Below are positions 36,105 through 43,739 of a stretch of 64,000 bases of DNA, piece after piece. A program made the position numbers and the translations under genes. Position 1 is the first letter of the stretch. Each line of letters begins with the position of its first letter. Location: contig NZ_CP132194.1 in assembly GCF_030718935.1 (NCBI RefSeq), positions 1,798,001 through 1,862,000 on the forward strand, given 5' to 3'. The notes below the pieces were generated by a model. It saw only the letters and a program-made list of their open reading frames with translations, had not been told where the DNA came from and did no database searches. This DNA is from Psychrobacter sp. M13. Its GTDB lineage: Bacteria > Pseudomonadota > Gammaproteobacteria > Pseudomonadales > Moraxellaceae.

Positions 36105-36340
36105 CTAACTGACCCAAAATAAAATATATTGAGTCTTTTTTTGCATAATATCGTGCCAGCTTTGACTTAAGCATAATCACAAAAACGCGGTCAAACTTGC
36201 TATACTCGCTCTCGATATAATTTATGCAGGGTTACGACTTATTGCACTGTCGATAAAGTGTGTAGCCCGCGATAAAAACAGTGCATTACCCTTCCCCTTT
36301 TAATCACTTTTTATTTTTAACAAAAAGCACAGGAGTAGTT

Positions 36341-36871
36341 ATGGCAGATTTTAATAAAATTTTGGACGCAGGTGATGTTGATGGCGGTATTATCAATGTA
36401 GTCGTTGAGATTCCAGCAAATAGCAGTCATAAGATAGAATGGAACCGCGAGTTAGCCGTTTTTGAGCTGGATCGTATTGATCCGCAAATCTTTGCTAAGC
36501 CTTGCAACTATGGTTTTATCCCGCAAACTTTAGACGAAGATGGCGATGAGCTAGATGCGTTAATTATCACCGAACAGCCGCTACCTACTGGCATATTCTT
36601 AAAAGCTAAAGTGATTGGCGTGATGAAATTCGTCGATGATGGCGAAGTCGATGACAAAATCGTCGTTGTACCTGCTGATGATCGTGATACAGGCAACGCT
36701 TATAACAGCTTAGAAGATCTGCCAAAACAGCTTATCAATCAGCTAAACTTCCATTTTAGTCATTATAAAGACCTGAAAAAAGCAGGCACAACGGTGGTTG
36801 AGTCTTGGGGTGATGTGAACGAGGCCAAAGAAGTTATCAAAGAGTCTATTCAGCGCTGGAAAGATTTATAA
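36341..36871 (+). CDS. ppa: Inorganic pyrophosphatase (family I)
   Basis: Hydrolyses pyrophosphate to drive biosynthesis. The 176-residue protein has VVEIPANSSHKIEWNRE, YGFIPQTLDEDGDELDALII (the Asp-rich metal site DEDGDELD), VIGVMKFVDDGEVDDKIVVVPADD and FHFSHYKDLKKAGTTVVESWG. It starts at ATG 36341 behind AGGAG; a longer frame from 36281 has no ribosome site. A terminator follows. Confidence 0.97.
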   Translation: MADFNKILDAGDVDGGIINVVVEIPANSSHKIEWNRELAVFELDRIDPQIFAKPCNYGFIPQTLDEDGDELDALIITEQPLPTGIFLKAKVIGVMKFVDDGEVDDKIVVVPADDRDTGNAYNSLEDLPKQLINQLNFHFSHYKDLKKAGTTVVESWGDVNEAKEVIKESIQRWKDL

Positions 36872-36918
36872 TTTTAGAAAAATTGTAAGTCATAAAACTA
36901 TAAATTTTAAAAATCTCA

Positions 36919-36954
36919 AAAATACCGCTATCCTCTTGATTGCGGTATTTTTTT
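36919..36954 (+). terminator. Terminator after ppa
   Basis: AAAATACCGC pairs with GCGGTATTTT (about 36919-36928 with 36942-36951), with a 13-base loop and a run of T. Confidence 0.85.
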
Positions 36955-37070
36955 GGATAACGATTCGATTATAGAAATCAGTAATAGAGTTGCTATACTG
37001 GTTGCTTAAGCTGTTTAGGTTATTAAACAGTTGCTAGACATCGTTTTAACTTTTTCCCATAAGGATCTTT

Positions 37071-37535
37071 ATGTTTAATCCAGACGCCAGCGCCCAATCA
37101 ATCCGTAAAAAGCTGCCAAAATCGGTTGTGATCATGGTCGAAAAAGGCAATTTGGTTATGGCAATTAAAACCTTAGCAGCGGATGAAAGTATCACTATGG
37201 AGGCGGCCAAAGCTCGTATTGATGAGTATGAAGACGCTATCAAAGCCAAACAGCAGCAAAAGCTGACAACTATCGCCAATAAACAAGGCATCCCTAATAG
37301 CGCTATTAGCTTTGATGAAGCGCCTATCGAAGAAGAATTTGGCACGCTATCAAAGGATAAAGTTAAGACCACACCAACAGAACAAGGTTTTAAGAGTCTG
37401 CAAGCTGGGGTCAATAGTCAGCTCAATGACTTAGGTTATAAAAAGCCATTCGTGCCTTTTTGGGGTAAGCGTCTGCTCATTATCGCAATCATTATGCTCG
37501 GCGTATTTTGGATATTATGGCGTGTTTTTAGTTAA
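37071..37535 (+). CDS. Small tail-anchored membrane protein with an L7/L12-like N-terminal helix pattern
   Basis: Unrecognised protein of 154 residues, preceded by AAGGATCTTT. Residues ~16-55 (SVVIMVEKGNLVMAIKTLAADESITMEAAKARIDEYEDAI) recall the ribosomal L7/L12 C-terminal fold: KVxAIKxLRxxTGxxLKEAKxxVD. A polar linker follows, then a single C-terminal helix (RLLIIAIIMLGVFWILWRVF), so the N-terminal part should face the cytosol with the tail in the membrane. It is transcribed alone after ppa. Fold similarity is inference from pattern only. Confidence 0.72.
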   Translation: MFNPDASAQSIRKKLPKSVVIMVEKGNLVMAIKTLAADESITMEAAKARIDEYEDAIKAKQQQKLTTIANKQGIPNSAISFDEAPIEEEFGTLSKDKVKTTPTEQGFKSLQAGVNSQLNDLGYKKPFVPFWGKRLLIIAIIMLGVFWILWRVFS

Positions 37536-37788
37536 ATAGTCTGTTGTAAGTGGTTTCATTATAGTGGTCTGTTTTAAGTAGTCTATTTATTGATTATCAG
37601 GACTGTTTTGGTAGTTTCGTAGGGGTGTACTCTATTGGAAGCAATCTGTAGTACTGAATCGTTAAGATTGTCAGGGATTCAGCATTCTGAGATAATATAA
37701 AGCGGCATACCCTAACTAAAAGCAAAGCGCTATTTGCATATGCATTAAATTCTTAGTCCATTTATTAGAATAAACGAGAAGCCCTACA

Positions 37789-38964
37789 ATGAAAAGATTC
37801 GTTCAAACTCTGTTAAATCAAGTAGGACTTATCGCTTTAGTGACAGTAGCATTGCTATCTGCAACGGCACAGGCAGCTGACAGTGATGATCTTCTGAAAA
37901 ATGCCGTTGATCAGCAAGCCAGATCGTTAATGAACGAACATGATATTTCAGGGATGGCTTTTGGCATTATTATTGATGGTAAATCACACTTCTATCATTA
38001 TGGTTTGGCTGATAAGAAAGCCAAAATACCTGTCTCAGAAAACACTATTTTTGAGCTAGGCTCAATCAGTAAAACGTTTGCGGCTACTTTAGCCAGTTAT
38101 TCAGAATTAAATGGCACACTTAAGTTAGAATATACCGCTGACAAATATATTCCCTATCTAAAAAACAGCCCCATTGGCAATACTAAGCTTATAAACCTAG
38201 CCACCTATTCCGCTGGTGGTCTGCCGCTACAAGTCCCTGATGACGTTAAAAATAATGAACAGTTACTTCGTTATTATAAATCTTGGCAGCCAGTCTTTCC
38301 CGTCAACTCAACGCGTTTATATTCCAATGCCAGCATAGGATTGTTTGGTTACATATCGGCATTGAGCATGGATGCTGATTACACACAATTGATGGAAAAT
38401 AAAATATTACCGTCACTCAATATGCCCAACACCTTTATCAATGTGCCTAATGACAAAATGGCGGATTATGCGTTTGGTTATAACGCTGCTGGCGATGCTA
38501 TCCGAGTCAATCCTGGCATGTTAGACGCTGAAGCTTACGGCATTAAATCCACTATTAAAGATATGACGCATTTTATGGCGGCTAATATGGGTCTTGTGCC
38601 GCTGGACAAAGATATTCAGCAAGCGTTAGACAATAATAGAAAGGGTTACTATCAAGCGAGCACTTTTACCCAAGGGTTAGGATGGGAGATGTACCCTTAT
38701 CCTACTCAGCTAGATACCTTACTCGAAGGTAACTCAATGAACGTGGTGCTAAAGCCTCAAGCCATTAAAACAGATAATCATCCAACGCCTATTTTAAACA
38801 ACGTCTGGGTCAACAAAACAGGCGCTACTAATGGGTTCGGTGGCTATATCGCTTATATCCCTGCCAAAAAATCAGGCATTGTCATTCTGGCAAATAAAAA
38901 CTATCCAAACGCAGATAGGGTCAAAGCAGCCTATACGATTTTAGAGAGTGCGATAACTCATTGA
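37789..38964 (+). CDS. ampC: Class C beta-lactamase (AmpC family)
   Basis: Periplasmic serine beta-lactamase of 391 residues, the usual length. The signal peptide ends TAQAA. The active-site motif SISK is at residues 92-95 (FELGSISKTFAA). The Tyr motif is in TRLYSNASIGLFGYI, and the KTG triad is in VNKTGATNGFGGYIAYIP, all as in class C enzymes. LATYSAGGLPLQVPDDV is also family-typical. No ampR regulator gene lies divergently next to it, so expression is probably constitutive or regulated elsewhere. Substrate range cannot be read from the sequence. Confidence 0.94.
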   Translation: MKRFVQTLLNQVGLIALVTVALLSATAQAADSDDLLKNAVDQQARSLMNEHDISGMAFGIIIDGKSHFYHYGLADKKAKIPVSENTIFELGSISKTFAATLASYSELNGTLKLEYTADKYIPYLKNSPIGNTKLINLATYSAGGLPLQVPDDVKNNEQLLRYYKSWQPVFPVNSTRLYSNASIGLFGYISALSMDADYTQLMENKILPSLNMPNTFINVPNDKMADYAFGYNAAGDAIRVNPGMLDAEAYGIKSTIKDMTHFMAANMGLVPLDKDIQQALDNNRKGYYQASTFTQGLGWEMYPYPTQLDTLLEGNSMNVVLKPQAIKTDNHPTPILNNVWVNKTGATNGFGGYIAYIPAKKSGIVILANKNYPNADRVKAAYTILESAITH

Positions 38965-39011
38965 TTGAACATGAATCACAAAGCAACCTTATAAAGATAG
39001 CCTTTCACTAA

Positions 39012-39034
39012 TAACCCAGCTAGATGCTGGGTTA
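39012..39034. terminator. Hairpin between convergent ampC and lipoprotein genes
   Basis: A perfect 9-bp stem, TAACCCAGC (39012-39020) and GCTGGGTTA (39026-39034), loop TAGAT. The T tract is poor on both strands, so termination may be weak. It lies 48 bases past ampC and 14 bases past the end of the minus-strand lipoprotein gene. Confidence 0.6.
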
Positions 39035-39047
39035 CTACGTTCAACTT

Positions 39048-39914
39048 TTAAGAGCAGCCTTCCACCAAATAAATCGCTTCTGGTATACCAATATCGATGC
39101 TTTCTACCTCACCTTTTAATAGATTTTTATGGTCTACTGTCCACTCAGTAGCCTTAATCGTAGAATCACTTAGCTTTTGACCGCCTTTGATATGATATTC
39201 AATTTGTAGCGGCAACTTATCCTGTTTATTATTAAGCCTAATATTGTCGTCTTTTAAGAATTCTCCAAGTGGGCTTTCTTGTATCGCCTTAAAATTGACA
39301 TTAGCAATCAGGTTATAGTAATCACCATCAACTGCATATTTATCGACCTCGTAGCTAAGCTCGTCATTATGTGCTTTCATAACGTCTGTAGCTAAATTTC
39401 CAACGTTGATGTCTTTATAAAACGCTATGCTTGAATCCTGAATACTGATCAGAGCAACTTTACCATCTATGATTTGATATAGCACAGAAGCACGTTCACC
39501 GTAATCTTTATCGATATAGCTCAATTCTGGATTACTGACGTAATAGCATTGTTCGTTATCGCTCTTGGCTTTGGTCATTCTCAGGCTATTTAGCAATTCG
39601 GGGGTAATAACCTGACCGAAGCTTAGTTTTTGATACCCTGACGGGCTGACGATTTGCTCATCAGCTATATCTTCTGCTTCGTTAGTTTGGGCTTTATCCA
39701 TAGCACTCGTATCTGTAGGCGCTGGATTGACAGACATCTTATCATCCTTAGCCACATTTTTATCTGTATTATTCGTTTGTGCAGTGCTGTCATTACTTGA
39801 AGGTGAAGGCTGTGAGTTACAGCCTGTCATCAGTTGTACAGTACCGATTAGTAAAGCAGAAGCCATTGCCGTTTTGAATATAGGCAATGATGATTTTAAA
39901 TGAAAAAATAACAT
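39048..39914 (-). CDS. Putative lipoprotein of unknown function
   Basis: Protein of 288 residues with a lipoprotein signal (MASALLIGTVQLMTGCNSQ; Cys at about 32), followed by a low-complexity Ser/Asn/Asp/Thr linker to about residue 80. The folded part begins YQKLSFGQVITPELLNSLRMTKAKSDNEQCYYVSNPELSYIDKDYGERASVLYQIIDGKVALISIQDSS, and a second Cys at the very end (YLVEGCS) could pair with Cys in NEQCYY. I do not recognise the family. The start at 39914 follows CAGGAA. Confidence 0.75.
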   Translation of the reverse strand: MLFFHLKSSLPIFKTAMASALLIGTVQLMTGCNSQPSPSSNDSTAQTNNTDKNVAKDDKMSVNPAPTDTSAMDKAQTNEAEDIADEQIVSPSGYQKLSFGQVITPELLNSLRMTKAKSDNEQCYYVSNPELSYIDKDYGERASVLYQIIDGKVALISIQDSSIAFYKDINVGNLATDVMKAHNDELSYEVDKYAVDGDYYNLIANVNFKAIQESPLGEFLKDDNIRLNNKQDKLPLQIEYHIKGGQKLSDSTIKATEWTVDHKNLLKGEVESIDIGIPEAIYLVEGCS

Positions 39915-40001
39915 GACTTAATTCCTGAATTTGGATCATTGGTATTAATATATACCTTAACGGACCCTATATAAACTGTCTTTCTTATGCTCAATAGATT
40001 C

Positions 40002-40062
40002 GAGTCCTCACTAGGGAACCTGACCCTTACCTCATAATGTCAATGACATAAAAAAGGATACC
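40002..40062. repeat. Intergenic repeat copy A, downstream of the BASS-type gene
   Basis: About 61 bases, alignable by eye with 41228-41287 at roughly 70% identity with one gap. Both end in six A's plus GGATACC. In copy B this end forms a terminator; in copy A the hairpin is degraded. The two copies are in direct orientation and flank the transporter gene. Confidence 0.4.
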
Positions 40063-40109
40063 TCAGCCCGTAGATACCATGAGCTGAAACCTGACCTTAA
40101 ATCTATACT

Positions 40110-41024
40110 TCAAGGTGTATGGCGTTTTGCCATATATTTGCCCAGTAAGGGTAAGCAGAATGCTGGTAATTGAAAGGCACCCAGTAACGGTAGAAACACC
40201 GCGCCCATAAAGGGTACCGTTATAGTGTAAGCAAGTAGTACATTGCGTCCGCCACATACCAGCGCAGCGACAATGGCATTTTCATAGCCAAAACGCCGAT
40301 ATATGATATAAGCGCTAAAATAAAACACCAATGCCAATACCGAACTTAGCACTAGTAATAACAATGCTTGCCACGGATCGTGGTCAAAGGTAGTACGAAA
40401 TCCTGCCATCAGTCCCAATGGAAACAACATCAGCAGTAAAATATTAAACTGTCCAATTTTGGGATAATAACGTGACAAAATAGCAGGTGGAACGAACCGA
40501 CGCACCCCTACAGCTAGCACCATTGGCATAACGATATAAACTAACAAGCGTTTGATATAAGTACCAACGTCTATATGCGCATTTCCATCGCCTAATAGCC
40601 ACAATACGCCTAATAAGGTAAATGGCATAACGAGGGTCGCAGCGATAGTTTTTGCCGTTGCCAGTTGTGCATCAAACCCCACTGCATTGACCAACGCACC
40701 ACTACCAAATAATGGAGCAGTGGCACCAAGACCTGCAATGGCCAATAGCCAATCGCCACGTACACCAAGCGCATAAGCAATGACTATCAAAGCTAGACTC
40801 ATGCCCCCGCTTTGTAACAAGGCAAAAACCCAGACATAGCTTGTCGCTATACGCTTTAACAGCGCATATTGATCGATACCCAATAAAGTGAAAAACATCA
40901 AGAAGAACAGTATTTGGGGTAAATATACCAATACTGCATTGGATAAGTTTGGAAAAATAAAGCCCACAATAGCGCAAACTGGCATAATTAATGTGCTATG
41001 ACGCGCAATAAAACGAAGAAGCAT
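40110..41024 (-). CDS. Bile acid:sodium symporter (BASS/SBF) family transporter
   Basis: Inner-membrane protein of 304 residues with about nine or ten helices. It opens MLLRFIARHSTLIMPVCAIVGFIFPNLSNAVLVYLPQILFFLMFFTLLGID. GLGATAPLFGSGALVNAVGFDAQLATAKTIAATLVMPFTLLG and YENAIVAALVCGGRNVLLAYTITVPFMGAVFLPLLGAFQLPAF match BASS proteins in layout: two repeated crossover regions rich in Gly/Asn. The substrate is unknown; bacterial members carry organic anions. It is flanked by the diverged repeats A and B. Confidence 0.8.
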   Translation of the reverse strand: MLLRFIARHSTLIMPVCAIVGFIFPNLSNAVLVYLPQILFFLMFFTLLGIDQYALLKRIATSYVWVFALLQSGGMSLALIVIAYALGVRGDWLLAIAGLGATAPLFGSGALVNAVGFDAQLATAKTIAATLVMPFTLLGVLWLLGDGNAHIDVGTYIKRLLVYIVMPMVLAVGVRRFVPPAILSRYYPKIGQFNILLLMLFPLGLMAGFRTTFDHDPWQALLLLVLSSVLALVFYFSAYIIYRRFGYENAIVAALVCGGRNVLLAYTITVPFMGAVFLPLLGAFQLPAFCLPLLGKYMAKRHTP

Positions 41025-41227
41025 GACCTATCCTAATAAAAATATTCATAAAAAAGCGGGTATTACTACCTCACTTTTTTTGCTATCCGTAATGAAAATA
41101 ATCCCCACATAATACGCTTTTAGTACTTTAATTATCTAGGGTCTGTTGAACAATACACTGCTATATACAATAAGCTGCTACAAACCACTCAAAATCTTAG
41201 TGCCATTGTCCTAAAGCCAAACCTTAA

Positions 41228-41287
41228 AGTCTTCACTGGGAAATCGCGCGTATCCTCGTAAAATCAATTAAACAAAAAAAGGATACC
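41228..41287. repeat. Intergenic repeat copy B, downstream of acr1
   Basis: Direct-orientation partner of copy A at 40002-40062. Shared blocks include TCACT, GGGAA, CCTC, TCAAT and AAAAAAGGATACC. This copy runs into an intact terminator hairpin. Confidence 0.4.
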
Positions 41288-41299
41288 GAAGTATCCTTT
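41278..41299 (-). terminator. Terminator after acr1 (UUCG tetraloop)
   Basis: A 9-bp stem, AAAGGATAC (41278-41286) and GTATCCTTT (41291-41299). The loop reads CGAA on the plus strand, so UUCG in the minus-strand transcript, followed by U's. Located 33 bases past the acr1 stop. Confidence 0.88.
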
Positions 41300-41331
41300 A
41301 ATTCTTAGAGAGTAATATTAAACTATTGGAA

Positions 41332-42216
41332 TTAATGCTCGCCAGGGATCAGCTTTGCAAAGGCACGTTGGGCGATATTAGGTTTAGAGTCCGTGGTTTG
41401 TGCGGCACTTGAGCTTGGGAAGATACGATAGCCCATAGATTGCAGACCGACGTTAAATGCGGGTACCAGTGAAAAAGTAACTGAAGCAAACTTACCCATG
41501 TTACTAGCGATACTGTTTGGCTGCTCTACAATAGCTTTGGCTACCATCATAGCTGCCTCATCAGGCATAAGCGCTGGCATATAACGGTACAGCTTAGTCG
41601 GCGCAATCATAGGCGTGCGCACTAATGGCATAAAGACATTGGTAATAGAGATATCATGGCCTTTTACTTCAGCGGCTAGACAACGGCTAAAGGCATCTAA
41701 TGCCGCTTTTGAGGCGACGTAGGCAGCAAAACGTGGACTATTAGCTAGTACACCAATGGATGAGATATTAATGATCTGACCCGTCTGTCTACTAATCATA
41801 ATCGGCAAAAAGGCCAAAATAGTCTTAACCGCGCCAAAATAGTTGATATTCATTGTCCTCTCAAAATCATGGAAGCGGTTAACCGATTCATGAACCGAGC
41901 GACGAATAGAGCGACCTGCATTGTTCACTAATATATCGATATGATTAAAGTCAGCGATAATCTTATCAGTCGTCTTTTCGATATCGTCCATATCAGTCAG
42001 GTCACAAGCATAATAGCTGGCTTTACCGCCGTTTTTCTCGATTTCGTCCTTGACCATCTTAAGATTTTCTTCCGTACGTGCCAGTAAAATTACATGAGCA
42101 CCACATTCGCTAAGCAAATGCGCAGTGCGCTCACCAATACCACTTGAGGCACCTGTGATAAGAATATTTTTACCCTTAACGGCCTTAGCGATTACTTTTT
42201 TTGATATATTAGCCAT
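41332..42216 (-). CDS. acr1: Acr1-like short-chain dehydrogenase, fatty acyl-CoA reductase
   Basis: SDR protein of 294 residues. The NADP-binding motif is NILITGASSGIGERTAHLL, followed by NNAGRSIRRSVHES, catalytic Ser in INISSIGVLANSPRFA and Tyr-Lys in AYVASKAALDAFSRCLAAEVKGH. The blocks RSIRRSVHESVNRFHDFERTMNINYFGAVK and ITNVFMPLVRTPMIAPTKLYRYMPAL, and the ending LIPGEH, match from memory the Acinetobacter Acr1 that reduces long-chain acyl-CoA to fatty aldehyde for wax esters. That fits this genus group. A generic SDR role cannot be excluded without alignment. The ribosome site AAGGA lies upstream. Confidence 0.88.
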   Translation of the reverse strand: MANISKKVIAKAVKGKNILITGASSGIGERTAHLLSECGAHVILLARTEENLKMVKDEIEKNGGKASYYACDLTDMDDIEKTTDKIIADFNHIDILVNNAGRSIRRSVHESVNRFHDFERTMNINYFGAVKTILAFLPIMISRQTGQIINISSIGVLANSPRFAAYVASKAALDAFSRCLAAEVKGHDISITNVFMPLVRTPMIAPTKLYRYMPALMPDEAAMMVAKAIVEQPNSIASNMGKFASVTFSLVPAFNVGLQSMGYRIFPSSSAAQTTDSKPNIAQRAFAKLIPGEH

Positions 42217-42578
42217 AAAACGTCCTTGTTGTTTAATGTGGTCCAGCCACTATCCAGTTTTAGCATAGCAAAAACTAATTACTCTTAGTTAAAGAGATGC
42301 GCATAAAGCCTTATAATGCAGCGATTATCACCATTAAGCAAATATTTGTAAAGGTATTAGTAGTCATAGTAATCTATCAGTTATATAGTACCGTTTAGCT
42401 TATTACTATTGACAAACATTATTTAGCAAGTATCAAAGCATTATTAATCAGTAACTATTTAGCAGTAGCTTTCATTTTTCACTAATTTATTTTATGCAGT
42501 AACTTAGTTATATAAAGCAGCTCGCAAGTCTTAAAAAACAATCTATTAGAGGCTTTAAAATCGATATTTTAAATCACT
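42217..42578. other. Intergenic region between dusB and acr1
   Basis: AT-rich, no gene found. It should contain the acr1 promoter on the minus strand; TATGCT near 42265-42270 (minus) is the best -10 candidate. A plus-strand TTGACA at about 42410 has no gene to serve. Confidence 0.4.
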
Positions 42579-43646
42579 TTATTCATGCGCTTGTAGGAAA
42601 CTCTCCACCACTTTGAATTGTCCAGCGGTGCTCTCCTCCCCATACATCGCTTGGCGAAAGGCATTAGAATTAGGAATACCTGTGGTATACCAAGCAATAT
42701 GCTTACGAGCGATACGACAGCCAGAGTATTCACCGTAAAAGCCATACAACTCTTGCAAATGTGTCAACACTATCTCCTTAATCTCACTAACCGTTGGCGC
42801 ATCTAGTACCTGACCTGTGCGCAGATAATGCTCGATATCACGAAACAGCCATGGCTGACCTTGAGCGGCGCGACCGATCATCACCGCATCACAGCCCGTT
42901 AGCTCGTAAACCTGCTGAGCTTTTTGGGCGCTATCAATATCACCATTGGCAATGACAGGGATGCTAATACTCTCTTTGACCTCACGTATCAGCTCATAAC
43001 GTGCCTCGCCTGTATACATATCCTCGCGAGTACGACCATGAATAGCAATCGCCGCAATGCCCGCTTGCTCGGCCATCTTGGCGACGCGCAAAATATTCTC
43101 ACGACCATTCTCAAAGCCTAAGCGCGTCTTTAGCGTTACTGGTGCGTCGACCGCGTTTACTGCTGCATCAAGTAATCTTGCGACTAGATCCTCATCTTGT
43201 AGCAGCGCTGACCCTGCCAGCTTACGGCAGACCTTTTTGGCAGGACAGCCCATATTGATATCGATAATCTGTGCACCATTATCGATCTGATAGCGTGCCG
43301 CTTCGGCGAGTTTATCGGGCTCAGCCCCTGCAATTTGTGCAGAGATAGGCGCAATTTCATTATCGAAGTTAGCACGATAAAGCGACTTTCTACGCGCATA
43401 AAGCGCCGTATCAGCGATGATCATTTCGCTGACTGCGTGACCTGCGCCAAAGGATTTGCACAATCTGCGAAAAGGATTATCTGTGACGCCAGCCATTGGC
43501 GCGACCATTAAGCGGTTCTCTATCGTCAAGCCGCCAATCACTAATGGCTGTAATAGCGGATGAGCACTATCAGACCTCGCTGCTGCGGCAGTATTGGGAC
43601 TGAGTTCTAGACTTGATTTTGGACGGATGAGCGTATCTATAGACAT
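42579..43646 (-). CDS. dusB: tRNA-dihydrouridine synthase B
   Basis: FMN enzyme reducing uridines in the tRNA D loop. The 355-residue protein has IGGLTIENRLMVAPMAGVTDNPFRRLCKSFGAGHAVSEMI, DINMGCPAKKVCRKLAGSALLQ (catalytic Cys in the CPAKK motif), AIAIHGRTREDMYTGEARYE, VIANGDIDSAQKA and DAVMIGRAAQGQPWLFRDIEHYL. The first 25 residues are a non-conserved tail. The ATG directly abuts the T run of the betT terminator and has no Shine-Dalgarno sequence. The fis gene, often next in enterobacteria, is absent. Confidence 0.96.
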   Translation of the reverse strand: MSIDTLIRPKSSLELSPNTAAAARSDSAHPLLQPLVIGGLTIENRLMVAPMAGVTDNPFRRLCKSFGAGHAVSEMIIADTALYARRKSLYRANFDNEIAPISAQIAGAEPDKLAEAARYQIDNGAQIIDINMGCPAKKVCRKLAGSALLQDEDLVARLLDAAVNAVDAPVTLKTRLGFENGRENILRVAKMAEQAGIAAIAIHGRTREDMYTGEARYELIREVKESISIPVIANGDIDSAQKAQQVYELTGCDAVMIGRAAQGQPWLFRDIEHYLRTGQVLDAPTVSEIKEIVLTHLQELYGFYGEYSGCRIARKHIAWYTTGIPNSNAFRQAMYGEESTAGQFKVVESFLQAHE

Positions 43647-43650
43647 AAAA

Positions 43651-43696
43651 AACGGCTTGCCCTTTGATAAAATTAAATCAATAAAAACAAGCCGTT
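43651..43696 (-). terminator. Terminator of betT reaching the dusB start codon
   Basis: AACGGCTTG (43651-43659) pairs with CAAGCCGTT (43688-43696), a 9-bp stem with a long AT-rich loop. On the minus strand the stem is followed by TTTTTT leading straight into the dusB ATG at 43646. Confidence 0.7.
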
Positions 43697-43710
43697 ATTC
43701 TAAGGGTTAT

Positions 43711-43739
43711 TATAGGTTTTGCAAGGTTTAAAACCTATA
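43711..43739 (-). terminator. Second hairpin directly after the betT stop
   Basis: A perfect 10-bp stem, TATAGGTTTT (43711-43720) and AAAACCTATA (43730-43739), 9-base loop. It begins at the betT stop codon and lacks a clear U tract. It could protect the mRNA end rather than terminate. Confidence 0.5.

Larger units (their letters stand above)
41025..41331. other. Intergenic region between acr1 and the BASS-type gene
   Basis: It holds repeat copy B (41228-41287) and the acr1 terminator. No gene found in the rest. Confidence 0.4.

Noticed and set aside
36162-36221. TTGACT and TATACT/TATAAT boxes upstream of ppa
   Set aside because: Several promoter-like hexamers exist, but no pair has correct spacing, so no promoter was called.
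39012-39041. AACCCAGC and CTACGTT near each other, matching the IS110 target guides
   Set aside because: The two matches are separated by 14 bases rather than joined at a CT core, and the site is simply a hairpin between convergent genes. Treated as coincidence.
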